NCBI GenBank assembly: GCA_007570785.1
Contig: ML664161.1
Location: 13,191,103 to 13,255,102 of the forward strand
Length of the DNA stretch: 64,000 nucleotides
Direction of reading: 5' to 3'
Source: Antilocapra americana
Lineage: Eukaryota; Chordata; Mammalia; Artiodactyla; Antilocapridae
The position numbers were made by a program, and so were the translations under genes. The notes under the pieces were generated by a model. It saw nothing but the letters and a program-made list of their open reading frames with translations, made no database searches and was not told the origin of the DNA. Of the stretch, positions 10,859 through 21,708 are shown piece by piece; the stretch's first letter is position 1; each line of letters begins with the position of its first letter.

Positions 10859-11692
10859 CTAATTCTTATACTAAAGTGAGGACAGAGAATCATTTCATTT
10901 AACTACTTGGATATTATTACACAACAGGAAGTGTAACTGGTGAATCTTCCAGAAAAAGTGCTTCTCCTTAATGACAGAGACTGCCTACCACAAGTAGAGC
11001 ATAAAACTGTATCAAGGACATCAGTGACATTGGTCAACATTAATAGCTTTTTGTTTGTTTGTTTTTTTGAGGTTTGGAAAAAATGATAAGTGCCTAAGTC
11101 AGTAAAAGTTTCAAAATGGTAGCTGTATTTTCTTTTTATTACAACTTTCAAGTTTAGACAAAATTTGTCTTAACTCCCCAGTCTTTCTTTTCTGTATTTT
11201 TGCCAGTTGGAGTTCCTCTCCCCCAAAGCAGCAAATACTCTAAGGAAAAAATGAAGTCACCTTATGCCTTATTCACTCTGAAAGGTAAAGAGCTCAGTAC
11301 ATATTTAACACACAACATTCTTCCAAAGCATTTACATTTTAAAAGAGAATTACTGGTTGAGCATAACTTCAGGAAATAGGAATTTACCACTAAAGGTAGC
11401 ATTTTAATAAATACCTTGGTTGATTTTATGGGCCTTTCATATCATGTCACTTGGCAACCAATGCTTGACATGAAGATAAACATTCATAAAGAACTGAGGC
11501 ACAGACTGACAATATTCTACTATTAGTTTATATCTTTTAGGATTAATAAGGAGGGTTCTTGTTTCAAAAAGTTCTTAAGCCTACATTTAATTTTGACAGT
11601 AAAGAAAAATTAGATTTTTTATGTCTTACAACAGGATCCCGTAAGTTTATTTTGACTCCCAAACTCTTATATTCTTCCCACATATATTTCCA
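10859..11692. other. Unique non-coding DNA
   Basis: No repeat recognised apart from a short GTTT run at 11050-11067. The 82-codon minus frame (10903-11151) shows no domain. I see nothing else. Confidence 0.45.
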
Positions 11693-12423
11693 ATTCAGTT
11701 CAGTTCAGTTCAGTCAGTTGTATTCAACTCTTTGCAACTCCATGGACTGCAGCATACCAGGCTTCCCTGTCTATCACCAACTCGTGAAGTTTACTCAAAC
11801 TCATGCCCATTGAGCTGGTGATGCCATCCAACCATATCATCTACTGTTGTTGCCTTCTCCTCCTGCCTTCAATCTTTCCCAGAATCAGAGTCTTTTTAAA
11901 TGATTCAGTTCTTTGTATCAGGTGGTCAAAGTACTGGAGTTAAGCTTCAGCATCAGTCCTTCCAATGAATATTCAGGACGGATTTCCTTTAGGATGGACT
12001 TGTTGGATTTCCTTATAGCCCAAGGGACTCTCAAGAGTCTTATCCAACACCACAGCTTAAAGGCATTAATTCTTCAGCACTCAGGTTTCTTTGAGGTCCA
12101 ACTCTTACATCCATGCATGACTAATGGAAAAATCATAGGTTTGACTTGATGGACCTTTGTTGGAAAAGTAATGTCTCTGCTGTTTAATATGTTGTCTAGG
12201 TTGGTCATAACTTTTCTTCCAAGGAACAAGCATCTTTTAATTTCATGGCTGCAGTCACCATCTGCAGTGATTTTGGAGCCCCACAAAATTAAATCTGTCA
12301 CTGTTTCCATTGTTTCTCCATCTATTTGCCATGAAATGAAGGGACCAGATGCCATGATCTTAGTTTTCTGAATTTTGAGTTTTAAGCCAACTTTTCACTC
12401 TCCTCTTTCACTTTCATCAAGAG

Positions 12424-12429
12424 GCTCTT
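12424..12429. repeat. Left 6-bp target duplication of the solo LTR
   Basis: The hexamer gctctt. It is repeated exactly at 12868-12873, directly after the LTR, and is present once in other BovB copies at this point. Confidence 0.85.
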
Positions 12430-12867
12430 TGTCACAGTCTTTATAGGCTGGGACCTGGGGACTGGAATCAACGAGAAGAAGGACACAGGGGATACAAGTC
12501 TTGAGTGAAACAAGGGTACTTTTTTGTAGCAGCGTGTGCTTATATATCTCCATACAAGGAAGCTTTAGGCAACAAAAATAAAGGTGAGCAAAAACAAAAC
12601 TAGGTGAATAACAGTTGTCATGGGGCCAGAAGACAACCCATATCCTGAGTAATAGGAACATGACTGAATAGCTTACATTAAAGTAAAAGGTCATTGAGGG
12701 GAATACACACATGCTCTCTGTCTCATGACCTCAGTCCTGAGAACTGCATACAGCTCTGCTCCTTCCTGTTTTCCAGGAACTGATAAGGAACAGAGGGCCC
12801 TTGAGAAACAGCATACAAAAGAAGAAAACGACATATTGGATTCTTTAAAGTTGAACGTCCTCTGACA
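12430..12867 (-). mobile_element. Solo LTR of an endogenous retrovirus (438 bp)
   Basis: The insert begins TGTCA and ends TGACA, giving a perfect 5-base terminal inverted repeat with the TG...CA ends of retroviral LTRs. It is flanked by identical 6-bp target copies (gctctt). A 6-bp duplication is typical of class II (ERVK/beta-like) elements. On the minus strand a TATATAAG box lies at about 12540-12547, which suggests minus orientation. However, an AATAAA on the plus strand near 12577 leaves orientation open. No internal retroviral sequence remains, so this is the product of LTR-LTR recombination. It post-dates the BovB it sits in. Confidence 0.85.
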
Positions 12868-13350
12868 GCTCTTTAGTTCTTTTTCACTTTCTTTCATAAG
12901 GGTGGTATTATCTGCATATCTGAGGTTATTGATTTTTTTCTCAGGCTATCTTGATTCTAGCTTGTGCTTCATCCAGCCCAGCATTTCACATGATGTGCTC
13001 TTCATATAAGGTAAATAAGCAGGGTGACAATATACAGCTTTGACATACTCCTTTCCCAATTAGGAGAATATATATACCACTGGGATTATTATTTAGTACA
13101 ATTACTACTTTAGAATAAGAGATGCTTGTTTTTAAATAGCCATGTATTTCTCTTCTGTGAATATAACCACAAATAGTTATCAGGAGTATCTTCACTAATT
13201 TTTGTTAAGGATTTATATAGCATATGCACATTATCCTCAAATGTCCTTTTTAATAAAATTTGCTGATACAAAAGTAAAGGTCAGTACAATTAAGCTAAAT
13301 ACATTCTGTTCTTGTTTGACTAAATCTTCCCATTTAACTCATTGCCAAAA

Positions 13351-13488
13351 TCTGAAAAAGTTTATTTTAATACAAATAGTTAAAATAATCAAAATAACCT
13401 TTAAAGTAAAATAATCAAAACAACCTTTAAACCTGAAAAAGTGTATTTTAATATAAATATTTAAAATAACCAAAATAAAAGCCTTTAA
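13351..13488. repeat. Local tandem duplication, about 81-bp period
   Basis: A block from 'ctgaaaaagtttattttaat' to 'aacctttaaa' (13351-13404) recurs from 13432 to 13488 with a few changes. Between them is a further partial copy of the last 25 bases (aaaataatcaaaacaacctt). The unit looks like a small non-coding minisatellite made by slippage. The AT-rich frames crossing it are not genes. Confidence 0.75.
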
Positions 13489-13673
13489 ATAATCAAAGAG
13501 GCAGTTTTGGATGTATGATAGAGAACTGAACTTAAGCATTTGAAGACCAAATTTACCTGCTAGAAATAATATAAGGAATCTTATTCCCCATCTTGCAGTG
13601 GGTTAATAATTAAATATAATGCTACTATATAAATAAACAGATGTGATTTATTTTTTTTACTATGCCACTACAG

Positions 13674-13866
13674 GTCTTCTCTTGTGGCTCAGCTGATAAA
13701 GAGTCCACCTGCAAGGTGGGAGACCTGGGTTCAATCCCTGGGTTGGGAAGATCCTCTGGAGAAGGAAAAGGTTACCTAGTCCAGGATTTTGGCCTGGAGA
13801 ATTCTATGGACCATATAGTCCATGGGGTTGCAAAAAGTCATATATGACTGAGTGACTTTCACTTTC
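13674..13866 (+). mobile_element. Bov-tA SINE with 12-bp target duplication
   Basis: Full tRNA-like plus BovA structure. The flanks atgccactacag (13662-13673) and atgccattacag (13867-13878) differ at one base, defining the insert exactly. The frame 13662-13847 is a SINE translation. Confidence 0.95.
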
Positions 13867-13878
13867 ATGCCATTACAG

Positions 13879-15548
13879 CTCCTGGTCAGACCTTTAGAGA
13901 TAAGACATTTACAATATCTTTCAAGAAATCTAATTTGTCTACACATTTTACAAAGACCAATAGATATCTATTAAGATCCTGAACATTATGTTTACTTTTA
14001 AGAAGCACAAAATTCAATAAGAAATCAAGCAAAAATTATCATAACTCAGCTAGAACTTACTTACATGAAACATTTCCAAACTTAGCTCATAAATTCTCTA
14101 ATCTTTATTCAGATTCCTCTGAAAGTATGATTCCATTAACCCAAACTAAGGTTACATTATGAGAAGAGATGCTTTTTAAATGGAGATATATTTAGCTTAA
14201 CTATAAATATAGGAGCTTTTGAATCTTTTTCCTAAGGAAATGATATAATGCAAATAAAAGGGGAAAAGTTCTATTAAAAGCAGAGAAAGTAATTTATTTG
14301 GTATCTAAAATAAGTTTGTTTTAAAGTTACCAGATTCAAGGATCTTTTTTTTAATCTCCTGGAATATTATTAAAATAGTCTTTGAGATATTTGCAAACAG
14401 ACCCAGATAATAAGGACTTTTACTCTATGTTTTTCAGAATAATTTACCTGATTTTCCCTAGAAAGAAAATGGGCAACCTTTACTATGAAGTCAATTGTAA
14501 CTCAATTTTCCCAATTTCCATTGAGATACCAACTTCCAAGAAATTGCTGCTATAAGTCAAACTCAGAATTTCTGTTCCCAATACAGAAGTTTAAAATTGC
14601 ATTGGAAATTGGTAAACAAATAAATATAAAACATGTTGTCAAGGTATTATAATTTATATCAACTAAAATTAGGTAATTATAACTGATTATATAACTGAAA
14701 AAGGTAAAATAGACCTTAATTACTAGTTCTAGAAGTGTGAGATGACAAGAATTAGGAACTGGAAAGGAAGAGGGAGAAATCACTCAAAAATCTTATGAAG
14801 CAATATTTAATTCTACATTAGAAAAAGGAAAAACAAAAACAAAACATGTTGCAATGTAAGATGGAGGGGATACATGTTCTGGCGTTTGTTGTCGGCAGAA
14901 AGAAAATGTTTTTCCCCTGAGCTCTTTATTATTACTCATTTAGCTTTGGACCTTCACTCCTACTACCCAAGTAATTCAAGACACCTCAACACAAAGATCT
15001 AAGTTACAGCACTTCCTGATTGGGCACCAACCATACGATTAGAAGCAACATTAGAATCTCTTTGGAGAAAAATACTTTTAAACAGGCCATACATAACTGT
15101 TTTCCAAAAGTTATTACCAGACATTTTCCAACAGAGTCTTCAAATAGAAAAGTTGAGCATGATTTCTCACACTGCTATCTTTTCTCATGAAATGGATAAA
15201 TCCTGGGTGGCCCACTGACACAAGGAGAGACACAAGACTTGTACTCAACTTGTCTTGAAGTCAACAATAGAGTTTAATAGCAGATTTCCCAGATAACCTA
15301 CAAGTATACATGACTGTGTTTTAAGTCACTAAGCCTTGGAGTGGTTTGTTAAATAACATTATTGAGTGAACCAATGTATACATTGACCAGAATGTGTTGC
15401 TGCTGTGACAAAAGTTTTAAAATATGAAGCTCTGGATTTTGGACCAGGTAACTGTAAACAAGGGAACAATTATAGGAGGCTAGAAAAATGGTGAGAAATA
15501 TGGTAAAAAACTGAAAAAGTAAAGTGACAAACTATGCTATCTACTGGA
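13879..15548. other. Unique non-coding DNA
   Basis: About 1.7 kb without recognisable repeats or frames. A weak resemblance to the 3' end of a mammalian LTR ('gttttaagtcactaagcctt', 15320-15340) may mark an ancient MaLR/MLT remnant, but only a few dozen bases support it. No coding signal. Confidence 0.45.
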
Positions 15549-15684
15549 ATAACATTTGGTGAAAACATCGTATGAGATTAGGTAAAGGGTAGAATATATG
15601 ATAAACCTGCAGAGTTGGGGAGAGGAACTTCAGACAAGATGCAAAAAACACAAACTCTTGGGTTTTCATTTGCTTCCTTTTATT
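15549..15684. repeat. Locally duplicated segment, copy A
   Basis: Segment from 'aataacatttggtgaaaaca' to about 'cttgggttttcatttgcttc'. A second copy with roughly 85 % identity (estimated by eye) lies at 16461-16596. Copy A lies in unique DNA and is probably the source. No family assignment. Confidence 0.8.
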
Positions 15685-16116
15685 TTTTTTGACAGCTTCT
15701 TTTGACAAAAAAATTTCAAGAAACATATGCAATAAGGAAACTATTAAACTTTAGCAAAATTTAAAAGACATATAAAGCCAACTAATTTTGAGTCGAAAGA
15801 TAACATTATTTTCTATCAAATCAAGGCTATGACCATTGCATTAAGGCCTTGTGGAAAAACTAAATCCAGAGCTTTGCCAGTAAAATAAGGCATCAAGGTA
15901 AAAACCAGAGTGGGATTGTGATGTGCTCTAAGTTCTTCAACAAGCTCTTAAGTTTGTCCGGGTTCTTTGGTGGGGTAACTCAAAATGTCATTCATGAAAT
16001 CCATGTGTCATTAGTGGCTTTGTCTTTTTTGGGTTTGATGACATATTTCAAGTTATCAAAAATCAAAATGGAGATGGGCAGCCACCGTAGATGTGGTTTC
16101 AGACACATTCCTATAT

Positions 16117-16845
16117 GAGTTCAGTTCAGTCACTCAGTCGTGTCCAACTCTTTGCGACCCCATGGACTGCAGCATGCTAGGCCTCCCTGTCCATCATCAA
16201 CTCCCAGAGTTTACTCAAACTTGTGTCCATTGAGTCAGTGATGCCATCCAACCATCTCATCCTCTGTCATCCCCTTCTTCTCCTGCCCTCAATCTTTTCC
16301 TGCATCAGGGTCTTTTCCAATGAGTCAGCTCTTTTTATCAAGTGGCCAAAGTATTGGAGTTTTAGCATCAGTCCTTCCAATGAATTTTCTGGGTTGATTT
16401 CTTTTAAGACAGACAGCTTTGATCTCGTTGCTGTCCAGGGGACTCTCAAGAGGAAGTGGAGCAACATTTGGTGAAAACATCATATGAAATTATCTAAAAG
16501 GTAGAATATGATAAAACTGTAGAGTTAGGGAGAAGAATTTCAGACAAGATGTAAAAAGCATGAATTCTTGGGTTTTTGTCTACTTCCTCTTCTTTAATTC
16601 CCACCACAGTTCGAAAGCATCAGTTCTTCAGCACTCAGCATTCTTTATGGTCCAACTCTCACATCCATACATAACTACTGGAAAACCCATAGCTTTGAAT
16701 ATACAGGCCTTTATCATCAAAGTGATATATCTTCTTTTTAATATTCTGCCTAGGTTTGTCATATGTTTTCTTTCAAAGAGCAAACATCTTTTAATTTCAT
16801 GGCTGCAGTCACCATTCACAGTAATTTTGGAGCTGGCAGTAGCTC
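16117..16845 (-). mobile_element. BovB LINE 3' part, antisense, with foreign insert
   Basis: BovB antisense 3' end ('agttcagttcagtcactcag') runs to 16453 ('gactctcaagag'). It is then interrupted by copy B of the local segment and resumes at 16598 ('ccaccacagttcgaaagcat') to about 16845. Compared with other BovB copies here, about ten bases (tcttctccaa) are missing at the junction, so the insertion came with a small deletion and not a target duplication. Confidence 0.9.
16454..16597. repeat. Locally duplicated segment, copy B, inside BovB
   Basis: Matches 15549-15684 from 'aacatttggtgaaaacatca' through 'ttcagacaagatg' to 'cttgggtttttgtctacttc'. Its outer ends read agaggaagtgga and, in reverse, agaggaagtaga: a 12-base imperfect terminal inverted repeat that copy A does not share. 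Templated filler DNA at a repaired break, or an undescribed short element, would both fit. Confidence 0.8.
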
Positions 16846-18289
16846 CTGACAATCCTTGGCATTCCTTGGCTCATTTCAGCATCACTCAGAGGCACAGAAT
16901 TGAAGAATAGCTGGGTGTGTACAAATAGCTTTTCACTCCTGGATTATAATACCCATAGGAAGTATTGATCAGAGATAATATTGGAGAATGGGTAGTAGGC
17001 AGAGAATGGGGGACCTTGATTGGCGAATTAGCATAATGGACTTTCTCTTTTATACAATGAGAGGTATAAAAATAATTCAAATGAAACAATGTAACACAAT
17101 CTGTTCTATTTAGCAACCAAAATATACTGGCCAATATAATGACAATCCCCATCTACCCCAAGTGGTGTATATCTCTTGATCTCTCTATAAAATGATCATG
17201 TTCCTTGGACTTGATCAATCTAAACCACATCCTCCTTTTGATTAACTAATATATCAGAGGGAAAAATTTCAGAGTTCTGACCAAAACGTACTGTATTTTA
17301 CTCTAACCTACATAGCCAGAAAAAAAAAGAATACACACACAAACACACACACACACACACACACATGCATACAATAATCCAAATAAGATTATTCGACCTT
17401 TATCTGTAACATTTTTCCTGGGATCAAAAGTACACTCGTTATTGCACCAGCTCTTTCTTTCCTATGTGTATGTATACTAATTGCTTTATACTTGTTTCCT
17501 TATTTTCCCACATATTCATTAAACTTGCACATCAATGAGTTTTCATTATCAACCTAGAGAAAAGTTTTTTGATTATGCCTTTTAAATTCAAAGAACAAAT
17601 TCAGTGAGTTACTGGCGTCAAATCACCTTGCATTTTACAACAAAATTTACATTAAAAAACAAGCAAAATAATCACAAATATATTGCTACACATTGCAGTA
17701 TGAAAATGTCACTGCTTTACTATGAAGGATGAACCACACACCAAAACATATCTGTTAAAATATTCCTTTTCTGAATCTCCATCAGGCTCAAGGCAGGTGC
17801 AACTGGTCTCTTGTTTTCTCAGAATGAAAAAAAGCAAGTGGCCAATTTAAGTAGGAATGAGCCCACTGAATGGTCAGTATTTGGCAGGTTTTATATTGCA
17901 GATTAAAAAAAAAAATTGTTCTAACCTACTCTGAAAACTAAGCCATACACAGAGAAGTAAACAAAAGAGGGAAACCTTGGTAGTGGCTTAGTCTCATAAC
18001 TACCAAGAGAGGAAATAAAACCAACAGATTTCTCACTTACTGAGATATTTGTGTGAATCCACTGCAACAGTTAAATTTTCTTTAATTTTGTTGATGAATA
18101 TGATCACCTCTTCTAGCTACATATACACTTCACTAACAAAGCACAAAGCAAAAAAAAAAGGTATATAAGCTAATATTTGGTCTAATCAGCTGCAAAGAAT
18201 CCATTTGACAGAGTTATAGAATTCTGGTGTGTTTTGGTCATAACTCAATATGTCTTTGACAGGATACAACTTTAGCCTTCTTCCTTTAG
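16846..18289. other. Unique non-coding DNA
   Basis: No gene seen. The segment 'cctgacaatccttggcattc' near 16850 resembles a block often seen in ancient mammalian repeats, but I cannot name the family. A (CA)n tract lies at 17331-17366 and A-runs near 17905 and 18150. The 3' end (18272-18289) is a pyrimidine-rich splice-acceptor-like tract in front of the next entry. Confidence 0.4.
17331..17366. repeat. (CA)n microsatellite
   Basis: About 17 CA units with one or two interruptions (acacacacaaacacacac...). Likely polymorphic. Confidence 0.9.
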
Positions 18290-18619
18290 CAATAATACAT
18301 ATTATTCAAACACCTTTTGCATGCAGTTGGATACCTATCCTGATAAAATACTGCGTGTTTATGTGTGTTTGTAAATTTGGGGTGTGGCTGATACGTGGAG
18401 AGTCGTATTGACATCCATAAAAAGACTGGACAAAGAAATTCTACTTCCTTGCATATTAAAACACTATCCTCATATTTGGCCACATTTGAATCAGAAAGCT
18501 ATAAAAAAAGTTTTGTTTAATGGGGCTCTAAGAGTTTCCAGAATTAAGGACCTACTAAATATAAAGAATGGGGCAAAGATCTTAGCACCAGTTATAGCAA
18601 CTGGAGAAAAAGCCCTGAG
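18290..18619 (+). pseudogene. Exon-like block with splice signals and one in-frame stop, unknown protein
   Basis: A pyrimidine-rich acceptor (cttcttcctttag, ending 18289) is followed by 330 bases in one frame. The block ends in CTGAG|GTAAAC, a good donor (GT at 18620). The frame enters and leaves in the same phase (the last codon is split AG|G), as in a skippable exon. The translation is protein-like: QLDTYPDKILRVYV, then a TAA stop at 18372-18374, then IWGVADTWRVVLTSIKRLDK, EILLPCILKHYPHIWPHLNQ and onward to TGEKALR. The part after the stop (18375-18619) is open for 82 codons and free of repeat sequence. I do not recognise the family; the helical, leucine-rich look is not diagnostic. It may be a decayed exon of a unitary or duplicated pseudogene. 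Alternatively it is a live exon using a later acceptor. Chance is possible. Confidence 0.35.
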
Positions 18620-19269
18620 GTAAACAGCTCAAGTTCATCAGTGAGCAAGCTTACACACATACAACTACACACATACACACACACAATGAGTCAGGGTTCA
18701 AAAGAATTAAGCCTTTTTAGTAACTTTATTTTTACAGTTGCTGGTAGCATTCCAGCACAAAGCACACATTCTTTTCAATTCTTGTAGTATAAAAGGATCT
18801 AACTAGGAATATGAATTCTTTTCTACTCCAACCCCACATTTAATTCTGCAAACTTTTTGCCAGTCACATCACATATTTAAATCTCAATTTTATCATTTCT
18901 ACAATTAATGGGCTGGACTCAATGATTCCAGTAGTTTTATCTACTTGTTATGTTCAAGGATTCTACCCTTAGCATAAAGGCGCAGATGTATCTTCTTTAG
19001 TTTACATTGTGCTGTGGGTTTATTCCTTTTGCAGTAAATGAAGTAAAGTATTCAAGAATATCATAGGTTGTTTTTATTTAAAAAAACAATCTGACTCAAA
19101 TTTTAGTTAAAATTGTCATGCAAATATTGTCTAAAGCAATATATTATGGAATCAAAGTACCACACTCATTCCAACTACTCATTCAATACACCATGTCATT
19201 GTAGAGCAGCCCTTGCAAGTGAATGCAAATCCTTATACGTTTGTCTACTGGTTCAGTGCGCAAACCCTG
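18620..19269. other. Unique DNA with a CA-rich patch
   Basis: Would be intron if the preceding block is an exon. A CA-rich low-complexity patch lies at 18650-18687. No further exon-like block was seen. Confidence 0.4.
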
Positions 19270-19565
19270 CAGAGGCAGCCTTCCTTCCTTAGGTTATTTG
19301 GACTCAATATTTTGCTTCTATTGAGCTGAAATTTAACTCCCTATGGCTTCTACTTATTTCTCCAAGCTCTCATCTTCTGGAGGGTGATACATAATGAGTT
19401 TAATCCCTCTTCTCCATGATAATTCTTAACACATTTGAAGATAGCAATCATATCTTCTCTAATCTATCTCAACTCTCTCAACCACTCCTAACATGAGAGC
19501 TTCATATTCCCTTACCATTATCTCTAAATGTGTTTATATCCCACTTAACATGCGGGTCAAAGCAC
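19270..19565 (+). mobile_element. Ancient mammalian repeat, CR1/L3-like (family uncertain)
   Basis: Blocks such as 'ttgcttctattgagctgaaa', 'taatccctcttctccatgat' and 'acatttgaagatagcaatca' followed by 'caaccactcctaacatgaga' match the order of a very old interspersed repeat in mammals, as I remember it. The family name is uncertain and divergence is high. Confidence 0.4.
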
Positions 19566-20431
19566 AACATGATAAATACCAAGAAAAGTTGCTGTTCTTT
19601 GTGTGGATAAATTTTCATAAAAGATTAATAGAAACTATATCCCACTATTTACCCACACAGGGTTTACAATGAACTAAGTTCAAATCTTCTTAAATGAATT
19701 CCTACTAAGCCAAATTTCTTCCTCCTCATATTTGGACAATGGGTAAAAAATATTTAAGAGAAAAGATGCATAAACCACAAGTAAAGTGTTTCCCAACACT
19801 AGAAATCTGTTTTCTGGTTCATGTTATGTGATCTTTGGGGAGATTTTAAAATGAAAATATTTTCCTGTCATCTTAGATGCCTGGTCTTCCATTTGAGATA
19901 CCTTTCCCTTTGTTTTAAACTGAAAACCGAAGAATTCTTCAGTGCCCACTTTAAACATATACCACTTTTTTTCCAACTCCATGCACATGTGTTATACAAG
20001 AATAAGCAGAGTGGAAATAAATGCCCAGTTTCAGCTCGATGTCACACAAGGCCTGAAGCTTTTGAGATAATGGCACATTACACACGAATACACCCAAAAG
20101 GTTTGAATGCTTCAATCACTGAGAACAAAACACAATAAATAACATTTTCTCTTTGAAATGCAGAAACACATGACAGTCTTAGTAGTTAATGAAATACGAA
20201 TACCTTTTTCCAGCTCAAAAATACACTCAGAAAGCCAGAGTGCTGATTATGAGAACTCGGTACAAGCCCTGTGCCTTTGATGTGATACATTGGATGTACC
20301 TCTAAAGGGTGCATTAATTCATCACTAATTCACCACAAAACAAAAAGTTGTATCCAAATAAATAATGCTGATTAAGAGTATTAAAAAAATTCTCTTGCAT
20401 GGTCAGAAATTTTAAAAATCAGTGTTTTGGG
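19566..20431. other. Unique non-coding DNA
   Basis: Contains an open frame of 105 codons (19821-20138, plus). Its composition (Cys, His and Phe rich, no domain) and the lack of any splice or promoter context argue against a gene. Nothing else seen. Confidence 0.4.
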
Positions 20432-20655
20432 GGGGATGCTTCTCTGGTGACTAAGCAGTAAAAAATCCATCTGCCAATGCAGGAGGCATGGGTTCAATCC
20501 CTGGGTCAGGAAGATCCCCCAGGAAAAGGAAATGGCAATCCACTTCAGTATTCTTGCCTGGAAAACCCCACGGAGTGAGGAGCCTGGGGAGGCTGTAGCC
20601 CACAGGGTAGCAAAAGAGCCACAAACAACTTAGGCGATTAAGCAACATCAATGAC
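20432..20655 (+). mobile_element. Bov-tA SINE directly joined to an L1_BT
   Basis: Starts 'gatgcttctctggtgactaa', with the tRNA-like 'gggttcaatccctgg' box and the BovA half. It ends 'gcaacatcaatgac' and passes without a gap into L1 sequence at 20656. The motif atcagtg lies left of it (20419-20425), atcaatg at the junction, and atcaatg again after the L1. Confidence 0.9.
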
Positions 20656-21150
20656 AAGATGTGGTACATATACACAATGGAATATCACTCAGCATTTAAA
20701 AAAAATTCATTTGAATCAGTTCTACTCAGATGGACGAAACTGGAGCCCATTATTCAGAGTGAAGTAAGCCAGAAGCAAAAACAACAATACAGTATATTAA
20801 CGCATATATATGGAATTTAGAAAGATGGTAACGAGAACCCAGCATGCGAGACAGCAAAAGGAACGCAGATGTATAGAATAGACTTGTGGACTCTGTGGAT
20901 GAGGGAAAGGGTGGGATGATATGGGAGAATGGCATTGAAACATGTTAATTACCATATGTGTAATCAATCGCCAGCCCAGGATTGATGCTCGGGGCTGGTG
21001 CAACAAGATTTCCTGGGGAGAGGAAGGAGGGAGGGGGGTCCTGGAGGGGGAGCATATGTAAACCCATGGCGATATCATGTCATTGTATGGCAAAACTAAT
21101 AAAAAAAATATTTCATTGAAAAAAAATAAAATTAAAAATAAAAAAGGGGG
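20656..21150 (+). mobile_element. L1_BT LINE-1 3' end with poly(A)
   Basis: Begins inside the ORF2 C-terminus ('gatgtggtacatatacacaa', 'tactcagatggacgaaactg') and runs through the 3' UTR ('ggagggaggggggtcctgga') to an A-rich tail ending near 21150. It is 5' truncated to about 0.5 kb. The right flank (aaatttaaaatcaatgtg) resembles the sequence left of the neighbouring Bov-tA. Confidence 0.92.
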
Positions 21151-21473
21151 AAAAAATTTAAAATCAATGTGCTTTTGAACTATTTATTTAAAAGACAAAT
21201 AATGTTTATCTAAAAAGGAGAAAGGGGCTTAACTCTTGGGTGACACTAAAGATACACAAGTCTAAGTTTTGAACTCAAATGGGAAGCATTTAGAATTTGG
21301 CATAGAACATAATCATAAGCAAGCATCCAAAGCAGTATTTATTTCATTAAATTTGCAAACTGAATTACTTTGATAGCAAGAAAGGCAAACTTAAAGCAGC
21401 TTTTCTTCCTCATTCTACACAGTGTTTTAATACACATGTTACCATAAATATAAGGATGATCATGGGCATAAAT
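21151..21473. other. Unique DNA between retroposons
   Basis: Nothing recognised. It ends with gggcataa (21464-21471), the left target copy of the next SINE. Confidence 0.4.
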
Positions 21474-21700
21474 GGGCTTCCCAGGTGGTGCTAGTGGTAA
21501 AGAACCCACCTGCCAGTGCAGGAGATGGAAGAGACTGGGGTTCAGTCCTTGGGTCGGGAAGATCCCCTGGAGGAGGGCATGGCAACCCACTTCAGTATCC
21601 TTGCCTGGAGAGTTCCATGGACAGAAAGGAGCCTGGTGGGCTAGAGTCCATAGCATTGCAGAGTCAGACACGACTGAAGCAACTTAGCACACACACACAC
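21474..21700 (+). mobile_element. Bov-tA SINE, well preserved, (CA)n tail
   Basis: Nearly intact: 'gggcttcccaggtggtgcta', tRNA-like 'aagaacccacctgccagtgc', BovA half, 'agtcagacacgactgaagca' and a short (CA)n tail. The 8-bp target copies gggcataa are at 21464-21471 and 21701-21708. Low divergence suggests a fairly recent insertion. The frames of 71-110 codons across it are spurious. Confidence 0.95.
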
Positions 21701-21708
21701 GGGCATAA

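Larger units (their letters stand above)
11693..13062 (-). mobile_element. BovB LINE, antisense, carrying a solo LTR
   Basis: Begins with the antisense tail ('agttcagttcagtcagttg') and runs through the C-terminal coding region to the RT palm region, stopping in 'catactcctttcccaatta' near 13062. At 12430-12867 it is interrupted by an LTR. BovB resumes at once after the LTR target duplication. Several stops and frame breaks; inactive. Confidence 0.92.

Noticed and set aside
12430..12867. Retroviral coding genes next to the LTR
   Set aside because: BovB sequence resumes immediately on both sides, so no proviral interior remains.
16846..16915. LTR or DNA-transposon scrap after the BovB end
   Set aside because: Only one short familiar-looking block; too little to assign.
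19821..20138. 105-codon frame as a small gene
   Set aside because: No domain, random-looking composition, no splice, promoter or poly(A) context, not in a conserved-looking setting.
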